Assembly: GCA_965546615.1 (NCBI GenBank)
Contig: CBEUVQ010000014.1
Span: 1-50,275 of the forward strand
Direction: 5' to 3'
Length of the DNA stretch: 50,275 bases
Source of the DNA: CBEUVQ01 sp965546615
Lineage (GTDB): Bacteria > Bacillota > Desulfotomaculia > Desulfotomaculales > Desulfohalotomaculaceae
Below the pieces are notes generated by a model, which worked only from the letters and a program-made list of their open reading frames with translations, was not told the origin of the DNA and did not search any database. Positions 1-8,450 of this stretch are shown in pieces (positions within the stretch are counted from its first letter, which is position 1; every line of letters starts with the position of its first letter). The translations under genes and the position numbers were made by a program.

Positions 1-27
1 GCCTTGGGAGAGTAGGTCGCCGCCGAA
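1..27 (+). rRNA. rrf: 5S rRNA, 3' end only
   Basis: The first bases read GGGAGAGTAGGTCGCCGCC, the conserved 3' end of bacterial 5S rRNA. A strong terminator hairpin follows about 20 bases later. The rest of the gene, and probably a whole rRNA operon, lies to the left of the window. The exact 3' end is approximate. Confidence 0.85.
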
Positions 28-47
28 ACAAATTTTACATATATCTT

Positions 48-79
48 AAACCCTGGGGTTACAATGATCTCAGGGTTTT
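48..79 (+). terminator. rRNA operon terminator
   Basis: An inverted repeat, AAACCCTG (48-55) with CAGGGTTT (71-78), follows the 5S rRNA end and is followed by a short T stretch. It marks the end of the rRNA transcript. Confidence 0.8.
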
Positions 80-240
80 GTTATACCTAAAGTAAAAGTG
101 CAAATACCTCTGATTGTGACTTGTTGAAAATAGTTTGATATAATGGGACTAAAGAAAACTAAAAAAGAAACGGCAAATTATGATGGTAGAATTATTTATA
201 ATTAGGTATACTATAAAAACCTGTAAATGTTTTGCTTATC

Positions 241-267
241 TTGTTAACAGTGATGAATTATTATAAA
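241..267 (+). promoter_or_regulatory. candidate promoter for pdxST
   Basis: TTGTTA (241-246) and TATAAA (262-267) are separated by 15 bases, 40 bases before pdxS. A second TATAAT lies at 139-144 with a loose -35. Either could drive pdxST. No regulator site was recognised. Confidence 0.4.
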
Positions 268-307
268 ATAAATTGGTTAAAAGTACTTGAAAGGTAGGTA
301 GAGAGAG

Positions 308-1192
308 TTGACGGAAAAAGGTACTTGGACAGTTAAAAAAGGTTTGGCTGAAATGTTAAAAGGCGGCGTAATTATGGATGTAACAACGCCGGAGCAGGCT
401 AAAATTGCGGAAGAGGCCGGTGCTTGTGCGGTGATGGCTTTAGAACGCGTACCGGCAGATATACGTGCGGCGGGTGGTGTGGCCAGAATGGCTGACCCGA
501 CGATTATTCAGCGGATTATGGATGCAGTTACAATTCCGGTAATGGCTAAAGCCCGTATCGGTCATTTTGTTGAAGCGCAGATTTTAGAAGCACTGGGTGT
601 TGATTACATAGATGAAAGTGAAGTCTTAACTCCTGCTGATGAAGAATTTCATATCAACAAGCATGATTTTAAAGTACCTTTTGTTTGTGGTGCCCGAAAT
701 TTAGGAGAAGCACTGCGCCGCATTGGTGAAGGAGCAGCAATGATTCGCACTAAAGGTGAACCGGGTACCGGTAATGTAGTTGAAGCAGTGCGTCATATGC
801 GTAAAGTGATGGGCGAAATTAGATATATACAAAATCTGCCTAAAGAAGAATTGATGACAGCTGCCAAGCAAATGGGTGCGCCTTATGATCTCGTGCTTCA
901 GGTGCATGAATTGGGCAGACTGCCGGTAGTTAATTTTGCGGCAGGCGGAATTGCCACACCGGCAGACGCAGCGTTAATGATGCAGCTGGGTTGTGACGGT
1001 ATTTTTGTAGGATCAGGTATTTTCAAATCAAAAGACCCGGCAGCGAGAGCAAAAGCAATTGTAGCGGCAACAACCCATTACAATGATCCTAAAATTTTAT
1101 CAGAAATATCAAGAGATCTCGGTGAAGCAATGCCCGGATTGGAGATTAAAACTATTGCACCTGAGCAGCGCATGCAAGAGCGCGGCTGGTAG
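308..1192 (+). CDS. pdxS: pyridoxal 5'-phosphate synthase, lyase subunit PdxS
   Basis: PdxS condenses ribose 5-phosphate, glyceraldehyde 3-phosphate and ammonia into pyridoxal 5'-phosphate, in a complex with PdxT. The protein has 294 residues, the same as Bacillus PdxS, and ends in the conserved EQRMQERGW. The active-site residues are present: Asp24, Lys81 in VMAKARIGH and Lys149 in RTKGEPGTG. The start is TTG after a purine-rich GGTAGAGAGAG. This start is supported because it gives the family length and the usual N-terminus leading to KGGVIMDV. It is followed by pdxT after 12 bases, the usual operon. Confidence 0.97.
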   Translation: MTEKGTWTVKKGLAEMLKGGVIMDVTTPEQAKIAEEAGACAVMALERVPADIRAAGGVARMADPTIIQRIMDAVTIPVMAKARIGHFVEAQILEALGVDYIDESEVLTPADEEFHINKHDFKVPFVCGARNLGEALRRIGEGAAMIRTKGEPGTGNVVEAVRHMRKVMGEIRYIQNLPKEELMTAAKQMGAPYDLVLQVHELGRLPVVNFAAGGIATPADAALMMQLGCDGIFVGSGIFKSKDPAARAKAIVAATTHYNDPKILSEISRDLGEAMPGLEIKTIAPEQRMQERGW

Positions 1193-1204
1193 GAAGGTTT
1201 AACA

Positions 1205-1768
1205 ATGCTTATCGGAGTTTTAGCGCTGCAGGGGGCATTTCGGGAGCATGAAAAATCTTTGCAGGCATGCGGTGCTGATACGGTGCAAATTAGGTTACCG
1301 GATCATTTAAAAAACATAGATGGGTTGGTTATACCCGGTGGTGAAAGCACCACTATGGGCAAATTATTAATAAATTATGATTTAATGGATCCCATTAAAG
1401 AACTGGCACGTCAGGGGCTGCCTGTTTTTGGCACATGTGCGGGTTTAATTATGTTGGCAAAAAATGTTGCAGCTTCTGATCAACCTACCTTTAAGTTGAT
1501 GGACATTACTGTAGAAAGAAATGCCTTTGGCCGCCAGGTAGAAAGTTTTGAAACGAATTTAAAAATACCTGCATTAGGGGAGCCTGATTATAACGCAGTA
1601 TTTATCAGAGCACCTTATATTGTGTCTGCCGGGCCGGATGTAGAAATACTTGCTGAGTATCAGGAGAAAATAGTTTTTGCCAGAGAAAATAATCTTTTGG
1701 CGGCGGCATTCCATCCGGAATTAACCGATGATTTGAGGGTACATCAATATTTTTTAAAAATGGTTTAA
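1205..1768 (+). CDS. pdxT: pyridoxal 5'-phosphate synthase, glutaminase subunit PdxT
   Basis: PdxT is the class I glutamine amidotransferase that supplies ammonia to PdxS. It has 187 residues. The nucleophile is Cys78 in FGTCAGL, and the His170/Glu172 pair lies in FHPELTDD near the C-terminus. The glutamine-binding PGGES motif is at about 45-49. The ATG follows an AGGAAGG ribosome site. A terminator hairpin closes the operon. Confidence 0.97.
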   Translation: MLIGVLALQGAFREHEKSLQACGADTVQIRLPDHLKNIDGLVIPGGESTTMGKLLINYDLMDPIKELARQGLPVFGTCAGLIMLAKNVAASDQPTFKLMDITVERNAFGRQVESFETNLKIPALGEPDYNAVFIRAPYIVSAGPDVEILAEYQEKIVFARENNLLAAAFHPELTDDLRVHQYFLKMV

Positions 1769-1793
1769 GAAAAAATAAAAAAATATTTTTTTT

Positions 1794-1823
1794 AGAGAGT
1801 GCAAAAACGGCACTCTCTTTTTT
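1794..1823 (+). terminator. terminator of pdxST
   Basis: GAGAGTGC (1795-1802) pairs with GCACTCTC (1810-1817) and is followed by a T run. It is a clear intrinsic terminator. Confidence 0.9.
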
Positions 1824-1881
1824 ATTTATTATCATAATTTAACCAAAACAAAAGATATATTTAATAATATAAACATGTTTG

Positions 1882-1910
1882 TTGTACATGAAGGCTGATA
1901 ATGTTATATA
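1882..1910 (+). promoter_or_regulatory. candidate promoter of small lipoprotein gene
   Basis: TTGTAC (1882-1887) and TATATA (1905-1910) have a 17-base spacer. They lie about 90 bases before the ATG at 1998. Confidence 0.45.
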
Positions 1911-1997
1911 ACACATTTTAACGTAATTAAGCACTTGTTTGCTTTTGCTAATATAAAATACAAAAACCGCGCTGCCAATATCTGGAGGTTTAACATC

Positions 1998-2279
1998 ATG
2001 AAGAGAATTGTTAAGTTACTTGCTGCTGTATTGATTATATTTTCGTTTTTATCGGGATTGATATTTGGTTGTAAAAGCAATATAGCAGACGGAATTTATA
2101 AAAATCAGCTTACAGCTGATAAACAGGATAATCTGATTATTAATTTGCTAAACAAGCCAATAATAAAACAGACATGCAAAAAAATGCATAATTACCGGAA
2201 ATCATTTGAAATTGGAGCGGCGTTATGTTATTTGGTGATCACCGAAGAACTGAAGCGGCCGTGGGTGAGAGCACCGTGA
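1998..2279 (+). CDS. small putative lipoprotein, unknown function
   Basis: This 93-residue protein is not recognised. The ATG at 1998 has GGAGG nine bases upstream, so it was preferred over the in-frame ATG at 1935. The N-terminus has two to three positive residues, then a hydrophobic stretch (residues 7-24) ending in LIFGC. Cys25 could be a lipidation site, although Phe before the Gly is not ideal for a lipobox. The remaining 65 residues are polar and show no motif. It stands alone between the pdxST terminator and a T-box leader. It could be a remnant of a longer gene. Confidence 0.45.
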   Translation: MKRIVKLLAAVLIIFSFLSGLIFGCKSNIADGIYKNQLTADKQDNLIINLLNKPIIKQTCKKMHNYRKSFEIGAALCYLVITEELKRPWVRAP

Positions 2280-2416
2280 CATTTTAAACTGCTGATGCAC
2301 AAAAAAAATCCATATGAAATAAGGGAAATACCTCATTACGGCGGTGAAAAAACCGTATGAAATAATATCAGGTTAAAATTCCCATAAAAATTAATAAAAA
2401 AATTATCAAAAATGTA
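2280..2416. other. non-coding stretch before the serine T-box
   Basis: No gene was seen. The stretch is AT-rich and contains two copies of TATGAAATAA. A short potential hairpin (CGGT, six bases, ACCG) sits between them. Confidence 0.5.
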
Positions 2417-2445
2417 TTGTCAAGTTAGGCAGGTTGTAGTAAAAT
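2417..2445 (+). promoter_or_regulatory. SigmaA promoter of the serine T-box operon
   Basis: TTGTCA (2417-2422), a 17-base spacer and TAAAAT (2440-2445) lie directly before the T-box leader. Confidence 0.75.
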
Positions 2446-2454
2446 CTTTCTCAT

Positions 2455-2727
2455 ATTTTAGCAATGCAAACTCAATGACGAGGGCAAGTAATTGAGATTC
2501 CTTTTACAGAGAGTCGGTGGCTGCTGTGAACCGATAAAGGATGTCAATGAAATCCACCTCGTAGAGGACCTGCCGAAAGTAATTCAGTAAGCAGGTACGG
2601 GCAGCGCCCGTTATCACGAATGAGAGGACTGAGAATGTACTTGTGTCTCAGTCAATAAGGGTGGCAACGCGGGAGAACTATCTCTCGTCCCTGATGGGTT
2701 ATCTGTCAGGGACGAGAGATTTTTTTA
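2455..2727 (+). promoter_or_regulatory. T-box riboswitch, probably serine-specific
   Basis: T-box leaders bind uncharged tRNA and prevent termination when an amino acid is scarce. The conserved AGGGTGGCAACGCGGG is at 2658-2673. A terminator follows: TCTCTCGTCCCTGA (2681-2694) with TCAGGGACGAGAGA (2706-2719), then T8. The base of stem I is GACGAGG with CCTCGT. The internal loop on its 3' side holds GAAATCCACC, with TCC (serine) as the likely specifier. A TCA, also a serine codon, lies just upstream. The downstream genes make serine, which agrees. The specifier was read from an unfolded sequence. Confidence 0.9.
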
Positions 2728-2781
2728 TTCCCTGGCGGTAACCGCAAAAATACTTAAATATTTTTGTGGAGGGAGATTTTT

Positions 2782-3933
2782 ATGAAAGAAAAACTTTATT
2801 TAATGATTCCGGGACCGACACCGGTTCCACCGCCTGTGGTTGCTGCTATGTCTAAACCGATAGTTGGCCATCGCAGTGCTGAATTTGCTGCATTGGTAGG
2901 TAGAGTTACCGAAAAATTGAAAAAAGTTTTTCAAACAAAAAATGATGTTTTTGTATTGGCAAGCTCAGGTACCGGTGGCTTAGAAACAGCAGTTGCCAAC
3001 ATTGTCAACCCGGGAGATAAAGTACTGACTTTAAACACCGGAAAATTTGGTGAGCGTTTTGGAGAAATGGCCCGTAAGTACGGGGCAGATGTAGATGAAA
3101 TGAAATTTACCTGGGGTTACGATGTTGATATTAAGGCGGTAGAGGAAAAACTGCAGGCTAATCCTGATATCAAAGCAGTAATGGCCACTCATAATGAAAC
3201 ATCGACCGGTGTGGTTAATAATATTAAGCGGCTTGGTGAACTGTTGGAAAATCATCAAGCGGTGCTGATTGTAGATGCGGTAAGCAGTATGGGCGGCATG
3301 GATGTTCCAACGGATGAATGGAAAGTTGATATTATGGTCAGCGGTTCGCAAAAGGCATTTATGCTGCCGCCCGGCCTGGCTTTTATCAGTGTGAGTGAAA
3401 AAGCGTGGAAAGTAATTGAACAATGTACTGCACCAAAATACTATTTTGATCTGCTTAAATATCGAAAATCAATACAAAAGAACAACACTCCCTTTACATC
3501 AGCGGTATCGCTGTTTTACGGTCTGGAAGCGGCACTTGACATGATTTTGGATGAAGGACTGGAAAATGTATTTAAACGCCATAAAATGCTGGCTAAAGCG
3601 ACACGGGCGGCAGTTACCGGTTTAGGATTGGAGCTGCTTCCGGCACCTGAATATGCATCAGATACCGTTACCGCAGTGCAGTGCCCGATGACAGTAAATG
3701 TAGATCGTTTACGCAAAACTTTATTAGAAAAATATCGGGTAATGGTGGCCGGCGGCCAAGGAGAACTAAAAGGAAAGATATTCCGCATCGCCCATATGGG
3801 TTATACCTCAATGGCTGATATTATTTTAACCATCGGAGCGCTGGAAATGGCTTTAAACGAGTGCGGCTACAAAGCCGAGCTGGGTGCCGGTGTGCGCGAG
3901 GCACAATTAGTTTTCTTAGGGGAGTGTGAATAA
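2782..3933 (+). CDS. class V aminotransferase, probable serine-pathway transaminase
   Basis: This is a pyridoxal-phosphate aminotransferase of the alanine-glyoxylate/serine-pyruvate family, 383 residues. It has the N-terminal IPGPTPVPP, the cofactor phosphate region SSGTGGLE, the aspartate in LIVDAVSSMGG and the Schiff-base Lys191 in SGSQKAFMLPPG. It precedes serA by one base and follows a serine-type T-box. It therefore probably converts 3-phosphohydroxypyruvate to phosphoserine in place of a classical SerC. The reverse, serine- or alanine-glyoxylate transamination, cannot be excluded from sequence. The ATG at 2782 was chosen because GGAGGG precedes it. An upstream in-frame TTG (2764) has no ribosome site. 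Confidence 0.9.
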   Translation: MKEKLYLMIPGPTPVPPPVVAAMSKPIVGHRSAEFAALVGRVTEKLKKVFQTKNDVFVLASSGTGGLETAVANIVNPGDKVLTLNTGKFGERFGEMARKYGADVDEMKFTWGYDVDIKAVEEKLQANPDIKAVMATHNETSTGVVNNIKRLGELLENHQAVLIVDAVSSMGGMDVPTDEWKVDIMVSGSQKAFMLPPGLAFISVSEKAWKVIEQCTAPKYYFDLLKYRKSIQKNNTPFTSAVSLFYGLEAALDMILDEGLENVFKRHKMLAKATRAAVTGLGLELLPAPEYASDTVTAVQCPMTVNVDRLRKTLLEKYRVMVAGGQGELKGKIFRIAHMGYTSMADIILTIGALEMALNECGYKAELGAGVREAQLVFLGECE

Positions 3934-3934
3934 T

Positions 3935-5515
3935 ATGCGGGTGTTGGTTATGGATGGTGTCGCAGAGAAAGGATTGGCACCGTTATATGAAATGAAGGAT
4001 GTTACCGTTGATATAGGCGGTAAAATGACAGAAGATGAATTAATTAAAATAATCGGCAATTATGATGCCATGATTGTTCGCAGTGCCACAAAGGTAACCG
4101 CTGATTTACTTGAACATGCTCGTAAGCTTAAAGTAGTGGGCCGTGCCGGTGTGGGGGTAGATAACATTGACCTTAAAGCCGCAACTAACAAAGGGATTAT
4201 TGTAGTTAACGCACCTGACGGCAATACCATTGCCGCTGCTGAACATACGGTGGCGATGATGCTGGCGCTGGCACGTAAAATTCCCGCTGCAACCGCAAAG
4301 TTAAAAGCGGGTGAGTGGAATAAAAAGGCGTTTTTAGGTGTAGAGCTGAGAAATAAAACCTTGGGTATAATTGGTTTGGGGCGCATTGGATCTGCGGTGG
4401 CTAAAAGGGCAATGGCGATGGAAATGCGCATATTGGCCTACGACCCCTATATATCTGCAGAAAATGCCGCAAATATGGGCTTGGAGCTTACAACTCTTGA
4501 TCGTATATTTGAAGAAGCAGACTTTATTACTGTGCACATGCCTTTAACCAAAGAAACAAAGCACATGATTAATGCAGATGCTATTGCCAAAATGAAAGAC
4601 GGTGTGCGGATTATTAACTGTGCCCGCGGCGGAATTGTAGATGAAGAAGCATTATATGAAGGATTAAAGACAGGGAAAGTTGCCGGCGCGGCGCTGGATG
4701 TTTTTGAGAAAGAGCCGAATACCGAAAGCCCTCTTTATGAATTTGAAAATTTTATTGCTACACCGCACCTGGGAGCTTCTACTGTGGAAGCGCAAATTAA
4801 TGTGGCGGTGGATGTTGCGCAGGAAATAGCTGATTATCTGCAGGGAAACATGGTGAAAAACGCTGTTAACATTCCGTCGCTAAGTCCGAAAATACTGGCT
4901 AAAATTCGCCCGTTTCTTGATTTGGCAGAAAAACTGGGCAAGTTTCACGCACAGCTGCTTAACGGGCGCATAAAAAGGGTAGAAGTGATTTACGGCGGGG
5001 ATGTTGCCAAATATGAAGTTAATCCCATCACCACAATGCTGTTGAAAGGGCTTTTAGACCCGATATTGCAGGAAAAAGTTAATTTTGTAAATGCTTTCGT
5101 GGTAGCGAGAAATCGGGGCATCGAAGTTACCCAAACCACTCAGGATCAAAGTCAAAATTACAGCAACATTATCACTGTAAAAGTAATTACTGACCAAAGT
5201 GAAAGAACGCTGAGCGGTACATTGTTCTTGGGTAATGATCCGCGGATAGTAAATATTGACGGCTTTAGAATTGATGCCGTGCCGCAGGGGCATATGCTGG
5301 TGATACCTCATAATGACCAACCCGGTATGATTGGCATAGTAGGAACAGTGCTAGGAAAGCATAAAATCAATATCGGCGGAATGCAGGTAGGCCGTCAGCA
5401 GCAGGGCGGAGTGGCAGTAATGGTTTTATCGGTTGATACTTTGATTTGTGACGAAACATTAAAAGAAATTGCAGCCATAGACGGATTTTTAGATGTCAAG
5501 CTGGTTAGTTTTTAG
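3935..5515 (+). CDS. serA: D-3-phosphoglycerate dehydrogenase
   Basis: SerA catalyses the first step of serine synthesis, oxidising 3-phosphoglycerate with NAD. The protein has 526 residues, the long form. It has a catalytic and NAD-binding core (residues 1-310) with the Rossmann motif GLGRIG at 147-152. Catalytic Arg231 (CARGGIVDEEAL), Glu260 (FEKEPN) and His278 (TPHLGAST) are present. A middle ASB domain follows (about 315-445). A C-terminal ACT domain (about 450-526) suggests feedback by serine. The ATG at 3935 follows GGGGAG. It is co-transcribed with the aminotransferase. Confidence 0.97.
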   Translation: MRVLVMDGVAEKGLAPLYEMKDVTVDIGGKMTEDELIKIIGNYDAMIVRSATKVTADLLEHARKLKVVGRAGVGVDNIDLKAATNKGIIVVNAPDGNTIAAAEHTVAMMLALARKIPAATAKLKAGEWNKKAFLGVELRNKTLGIIGLGRIGSAVAKRAMAMEMRILAYDPYISAENAANMGLELTTLDRIFEEADFITVHMPLTKETKHMINADAIAKMKDGVRIINCARGGIVDEEALYEGLKTGKVAGAALDVFEKEPNTESPLYEFENFIATPHLGASTVEAQINVAVDVAQEIADYLQGNMVKNAVNIPSLSPKILAKIRPFLDLAEKLGKFHAQLLNGRIKRVEVIYGGDVAKYEVNPITTMLLKGLLDPILQEKVNFVNAFVVARNRGIEVTQTTQDQSQNYSNIITVKVITDQSERTLSGTLFLGNDPRIVNIDGFRIDAVPQGHMLVIPHNDQPGMIGIVGTVLGKHKINIGGMQVGRQQQGGVAVMVLSVDTLICDETLKEIAAIDGFLDVKLVSF

Positions 5516-5525
5516 TAATCAAAGC

Positions 5526-5572
5526 AGCTTTAAGAAGGAACCCGTCAAAAGTTCCTTCTTAAAGCTTTTTTT
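5526..5572 (+). terminator. terminator of the serine operon
   Basis: A 16-base perfect stem, AGCTTTAAGAAGGAAC (5526-5541) with its complement at 5551-5566, is followed by a T run. Confidence 0.95.
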
Positions 5573-5689
5573 GTAATGTATAAGATTTTGAAGATAATGG
5601 AATAAAAAATAATGAAACGACTGTGAAAATTTTTCCGGCGAATATAATTCAGACTTTTAACAGGCTTTAGCTTCCTTAGAAAGTAAGAT

Positions 5690-5718
5690 TTTACAACAGT
5701 AATTTGCTATAGTATAAT
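5690..5718 (+). promoter_or_regulatory. SigmaA promoter of serS
   Basis: TTTACA (5690-5695), 17 bases and TATAAT (5713-5718) lie 55 bases before serS. No T-box was found before serS, unlike metG. Confidence 0.75.
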
Positions 5719-5773
5719 TACTAAAGATTAAAGTCAATTTTTAGCAGATTCTTGCAGTTATGGGGGCGAAATA

Positions 5774-7051
5774 ATGTTAGACATTAAGTTTGTGCGTGCA
5801 AATCCGGATGTGGTTAAGCAGGCTTTGCAAAATAGAGCGGTGGATATTTCGTTGGATGAGTTTCTAAAACTTGATGAAGAGCGCAGAAGCAAACTTGTAG
5901 AGGTTGAACAGCTCAAAAATAAAAGAAACACAGTATCTGAAGAGATCGGACGATTAAAAAAAGCCGGTCAGCCTGCTGATGATATGGTGCTGGAAATGCG
6001 CCAGGTATCTCAAGATATTAAAAATAAAGATGAACAAATAAAAGAAATTGAGAAACGTTTGCAGCAAATCATGCTTACCATCCCTAACGTCCCGCACCAG
6101 AGTGTGCCGGTTGGCAGCGATGAAGATGATAATCTCGAAGTCAAACAATGGGGAAAACCGAGAGAATTTGAATTCACCCCGAAACCTCATTGGGAAATTG
6201 CCGAAGATTTAGATGTTATCGATTTTGAACGCGGCGGCAAGGTTACCGGAGCGAGATTTTCTTTTTATAAGGGATATGGTGCCAGATTAGAAAGAGCGCT
6301 GATTAATTTTATGCTGGACTTACATACTAAGGAACATGGCTATACTGAAATATTCCCGCCTTTCATCGTCAATGCCGACAGCATGACCGGCACCGGACAG
6401 CTGCCTAAATTTGCAGAGGATATGTTTAAACTGGAGGGCACAAATTACTACTTAATCCCCACAGCTGAAGTACCGGTGACCAATTTGTATCGGGATGAAA
6501 TTTTAAACGGTGAGCAGCTGCCTGTTTATCACTGTGCCTACAGTGCTTGTTTTCGCGCCGAAGCAGGGGCTGCCGGCAGAGATACACGCGGTTTAATTAG
6601 GCAGCACCAATTTAATAAAGTGGAATTAGTTAAGTTTTCTCACCCCGACAATTCATATGAAGAATTAGAAAAACTGCTGCAAAATGCTGAGCAGGTGCTG
6701 CAGCTGCTTGGTTTACCTTATCGAGTGGTAACTTTGTGCACCGGTGATTTAGGTTTCTCAGCGGCTAAAACCTATGATATTGAAGTATGGCTGCCCAGTT
6801 TTAACACTTACCGGGAAATTTCGTCATGCAGCAACTTTGAAGATTTTCAAGCGAGAAGAGCAAATATTAAATTCAGAAGAGAGCCAAAAGCGAAGCCGGA
6901 GTTTGTTCATACTCTTAACGGTTCCGGATTGGCAGTGGGGCGGACGCTGGCTGCTATTTTAGAAAACTTTCAAGAAGCTGACGGCAGTGTTTCTATTCCG
7001 CCGGTACTGCAGCCATATATGGGCGGTTTGACAAAAATTGCGGTAAAATAA
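5774..7051 (+). CDS. serS: seryl-tRNA synthetase
   Basis: SerRS charges tRNA-Ser in the cytoplasm. The 425-residue protein has the N-terminal coiled-coil tRNA-binding arm (about 30-100, rich in Glu/Lys heptads). It also has the class II catalytic core with PTAEVPVTN, the motif 2 region around CFRAEAGAAGRDTRGL and the motif 3 GSGLAVGRTLAAILEN. The ATG follows GGGGGCG. Four serine tRNA genes lie within 1.4 kb downstream. Confidence 0.98.
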   Translation: MLDIKFVRANPDVVKQALQNRAVDISLDEFLKLDEERRSKLVEVEQLKNKRNTVSEEIGRLKKAGQPADDMVLEMRQVSQDIKNKDEQIKEIEKRLQQIMLTIPNVPHQSVPVGSDEDDNLEVKQWGKPREFEFTPKPHWEIAEDLDVIDFERGGKVTGARFSFYKGYGARLERALINFMLDLHTKEHGYTEIFPPFIVNADSMTGTGQLPKFAEDMFKLEGTNYYLIPTAEVPVTNLYRDEILNGEQLPVYHCAYSACFRAEAGAAGRDTRGLIRQHQFNKVELVKFSHPDNSYEELEKLLQNAEQVLQLLGLPYRVVTLCTGDLGFSAAKTYDIEVWLPSFNTYREISSCSNFEDFQARRANIKFRREPKAKPEFVHTLNGSGLAVGRTLAAILENFQEADGSVSIPPVLQPYMGGLTKIAVK

Positions 7052-7066
7052 ATAACATCAGCAAAA

Positions 7067-7095
7067 TTGACAAGGATAACTTTATATGTTATACT
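7067..7095 (+). promoter_or_regulatory. promoter of first tRNA pair
   Basis: TTGACA (7067-7072), 17 bases and TATACT (7090-7095) lie before the two serine tRNAs. Confidence 0.85.
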
Positions 7096-7176
7096 CGTTA
7101 TTGCGTTGAGTTGAGATTTTTGTCTCAATTCTGTAAATAGTAATATTATGGCAGGAGGGATTTCCTCCTATGCTTC

Positions 7177-7266
7177 GGAGGGGTGTCCGAGCGGTTTAAG
7201 GAGGCGGTCTTGAAAACCGTTGAACCTTTGCGGGTTCCGTGGGTTCGAATCCCACCCCCTCCGCCA
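7177..7266 (+). tRNA. tRNA-Ser (UGA)
   Basis: The acceptor stem GGAGGGG pairs with CCCCTCC, followed by G and an encoded CCA. The anticodon loop CTTGAAA holds TGA. The long variable arm is typical of class II serine tRNA. The T loop GGTTCGAATCC is present. Confidence 0.97.
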
Positions 7267-7273
7267 CCAATGT

Positions 7274-7368
7274 GGAGAGCTGGCCGAGTTGGCTGAAGGC
7301 GCTCGCCTGCTAAGCGAGTATACGGGCGTAAACCTGTATCGAGGGTTCGAATCCCTCGCTCTCCGCCA
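7274..7368 (+). tRNA. tRNA-Ser (GCU)
   Basis: The acceptor stem GGAGAGC pairs with GCTCTCC, followed by GCCA. The anticodon stem CTCGC/GCGAG encloses a loop with GCT. A long variable arm is present. It starts eight bases after tRNA-Ser(UGA), so the two share a transcript. Confidence 0.97.
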
Positions 7369-7370
7369 CC

Positions 7371-7400
7371 AAAAGCTACGGGTAACCGTAGCTTTTGCTT
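7371..7400 (+). terminator. terminator of the serine tRNA pair
   Basis: AAAAGCTACGG (7371-7381) pairs with CCGTAGCTTTT (7386-7396), ending in T residues. Confidence 0.9.
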
Positions 7401-7418
7401 GCCGGTTTAAATTACAAG

Positions 7419-7447
7419 TTGACTGAATGCATAAAATTTGCTATAAT
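7419..7447 (+). promoter_or_regulatory. promoter of tRNA-Arg(ACG)
   Basis: TTGACT (7419-7424), 17 bases and TATAAT (7442-7447) lie 29 bases before the tRNA. Confidence 0.85.
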
Positions 7448-7475
7448 ACATCTTGTTATTTGGCAAAAGTATCGT

Positions 7476-7552
<77 letters not shown>

Positions 7553-7560
7553 CTTAAGCA

Positions 7561-7599
7561 GTTGTTAGTCTCGCCGTTAAGGTGGCTAACAACGTTTTT
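7561..7599 (+). terminator. terminator after tRNA-Arg(ACG)
   Basis: GTTGTTAG (7561-7568) pairs with CTAACAAC (7586-7593), with an inner CGCC/GGTG stem and then GTTTTTG. The next tRNA begins five bases later, so some read-through may feed it. Confidence 0.75.
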
Positions 7600-7603
7600 G
7601 TAT

Positions 7604-7679
7604 GCCCCCGTAGCTCAGGGGATAGAGCAGCGGTTTCCTAAACCGTGTGTCGGTGGTTCGAATCCGCCCGGGGGCACCA
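7604..7679 (+). tRNA. tRNA-Arg (CCU)
   Basis: The acceptor stem GCCCCCG pairs with CGGGGGC, followed by ACCA. The anticodon stem CGGTT encloses a loop with CCT. No separate promoter was seen; it may share transcription with tRNA-Arg(ACG) and lead into tadA. Confidence 0.97.
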
Positions 7680-7710
7680 ATGCCTTTTAAATAAAAGGAG
7701 CAATTTATAC

Positions 7711-8169
7711 GTGGAACACGACCGGTTTATGCGCCAAGCTTTAACAGAAGCGGAAAAAGCTTATCGGATTGGTGAAGTGCCTATTGGCGCAGTGGTGGTG
7801 AGAAACGGTGCAGTGATTGCCGCTGCTCATGACTTGCGGGAGCTGTTAAATGATGCCAGTGCCCATGCCGAGATACTGGCAATGCGTGAGGCTGCCCAAA
7901 CTTTAAATGATTGGCGCTTGAATGATACTGCGCTGTATGTAACTGTTGAGCCGTGTGCAATGTGTGCCGGAGCGATAGTGCAGTTCAGAGTGGGCCGGTT
8001 GGTTTACGGGGCCCCAAACAGCAAATCAGGTTCGATAGACAGCATATTGGATATTGTCAGCCAATCAAAGTTTAATCACCGGGTAGAAGTGATATCCGGT
8101 GTAATGGAAGCTGAATGCAGGTCGATAATGCAGGCTTTTTTTAGAGATCTGCGAAAAAACAAAAAATAA
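7711..8169 (+). CDS. tadA: tRNA adenosine(34) deaminase
   Basis: TadA converts A34 of tRNA-Arg(ACG) to inosine so that CGU, CGC and CGA are read. The 152-residue protein has the deaminase zinc site: His52 and catalytic Glu54 in AHAE, and Cys82/Cys85 in PCAMC. The GTG at 7711 was chosen because AAAGGAG lies ten bases upstream. Longer in-frame starts would run into the tRNA gene. Its substrate tRNA lies just upstream, possibly on the same read-through transcript. Confidence 0.95.
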   Translation: MEHDRFMRQALTEAEKAYRIGEVPIGAVVVRNGAVIAAAHDLRELLNDASAHAEILAMREAAQTLNDWRLNDTALYVTVEPCAMCAGAIVQFRVGRLVYGAPNSKSGSIDSILDIVSQSKFNHRVEVISGVMEAECRSIMQAFFRDLRKNKK

Positions 8170-8177
8170 TTTTAAGT

Positions 8178-8270
8178 GGAGAGCTGGCCGAGTGGATGAA
8201 GGCGCTCGACTCGAAATCGAGTAGGCTGTGCTGAGCAGTCTCTAGGGTTCGAATCCCTAGCTCTCCGCCA
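8178..8270 (+). tRNA. tRNA-Ser (CGA)
   Basis: The acceptor stem GGAGAGC pairs with GCTCTCC, followed by GCCA. The anticodon stem CTCGA/TCGAG encloses a loop with CGA. A long variable arm is present. It follows the tadA stop by eight bases and is probably processed from the tadA transcript. Confidence 0.96.
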
Positions 8271-8298
8271 TTTTTACAAAACAACCTGGTATTTCATG

Positions 8299-8327
8299 TT
8301 GTTATCAAAAATAAATAATGTTATAAT
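8299..8327 (+). promoter_or_regulatory. promoter of tRNA-Ser(GGA) and SRP RNA
   Basis: TTGTTA (8299-8304), 17 bases and TATAAT (8322-8327) lie 16 bases before the tRNA. No separate strong promoter lies between the tRNA and the SRP RNA, so both probably start here. Confidence 0.7.
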
Positions 8328-8342
8328 AACAAAGTAGTCCGT

Positions 8343-8432
8343 GGAGAGATGGCCGAGTGGATGAAGGCGCACGCCTGGAGAGCGTGTGGACGGGTAACCG
8401 TCTCCAGGGTTCGAATCCCTGTCTCTCCGCCA
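8343..8432 (+). tRNA. tRNA-Ser (GGA)
   Basis: The acceptor stem GGAGAGA pairs with TCTCTCC, followed by GCCA. The anticodon stem CACGC/GCGTG encloses a loop with GGA. A long variable arm is present. With UGA, GCU and CGA nearby, four serine anticodons are in this block. Confidence 0.97.
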
Positions 8433-8450
8433 TTTTTATCTTATAAAGTA

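Noticed and set aside
3031..3423. Long minus-strand frame opposite the aminotransferase
   Set aside because: It is antisense to a complete enzyme, with no ribosome site and no recognisable motif.
7220..7426. A 68-residue open frame across the first two tRNAs
   Set aside because: It runs through two well-formed tRNA-Ser genes and has no ribosome site.
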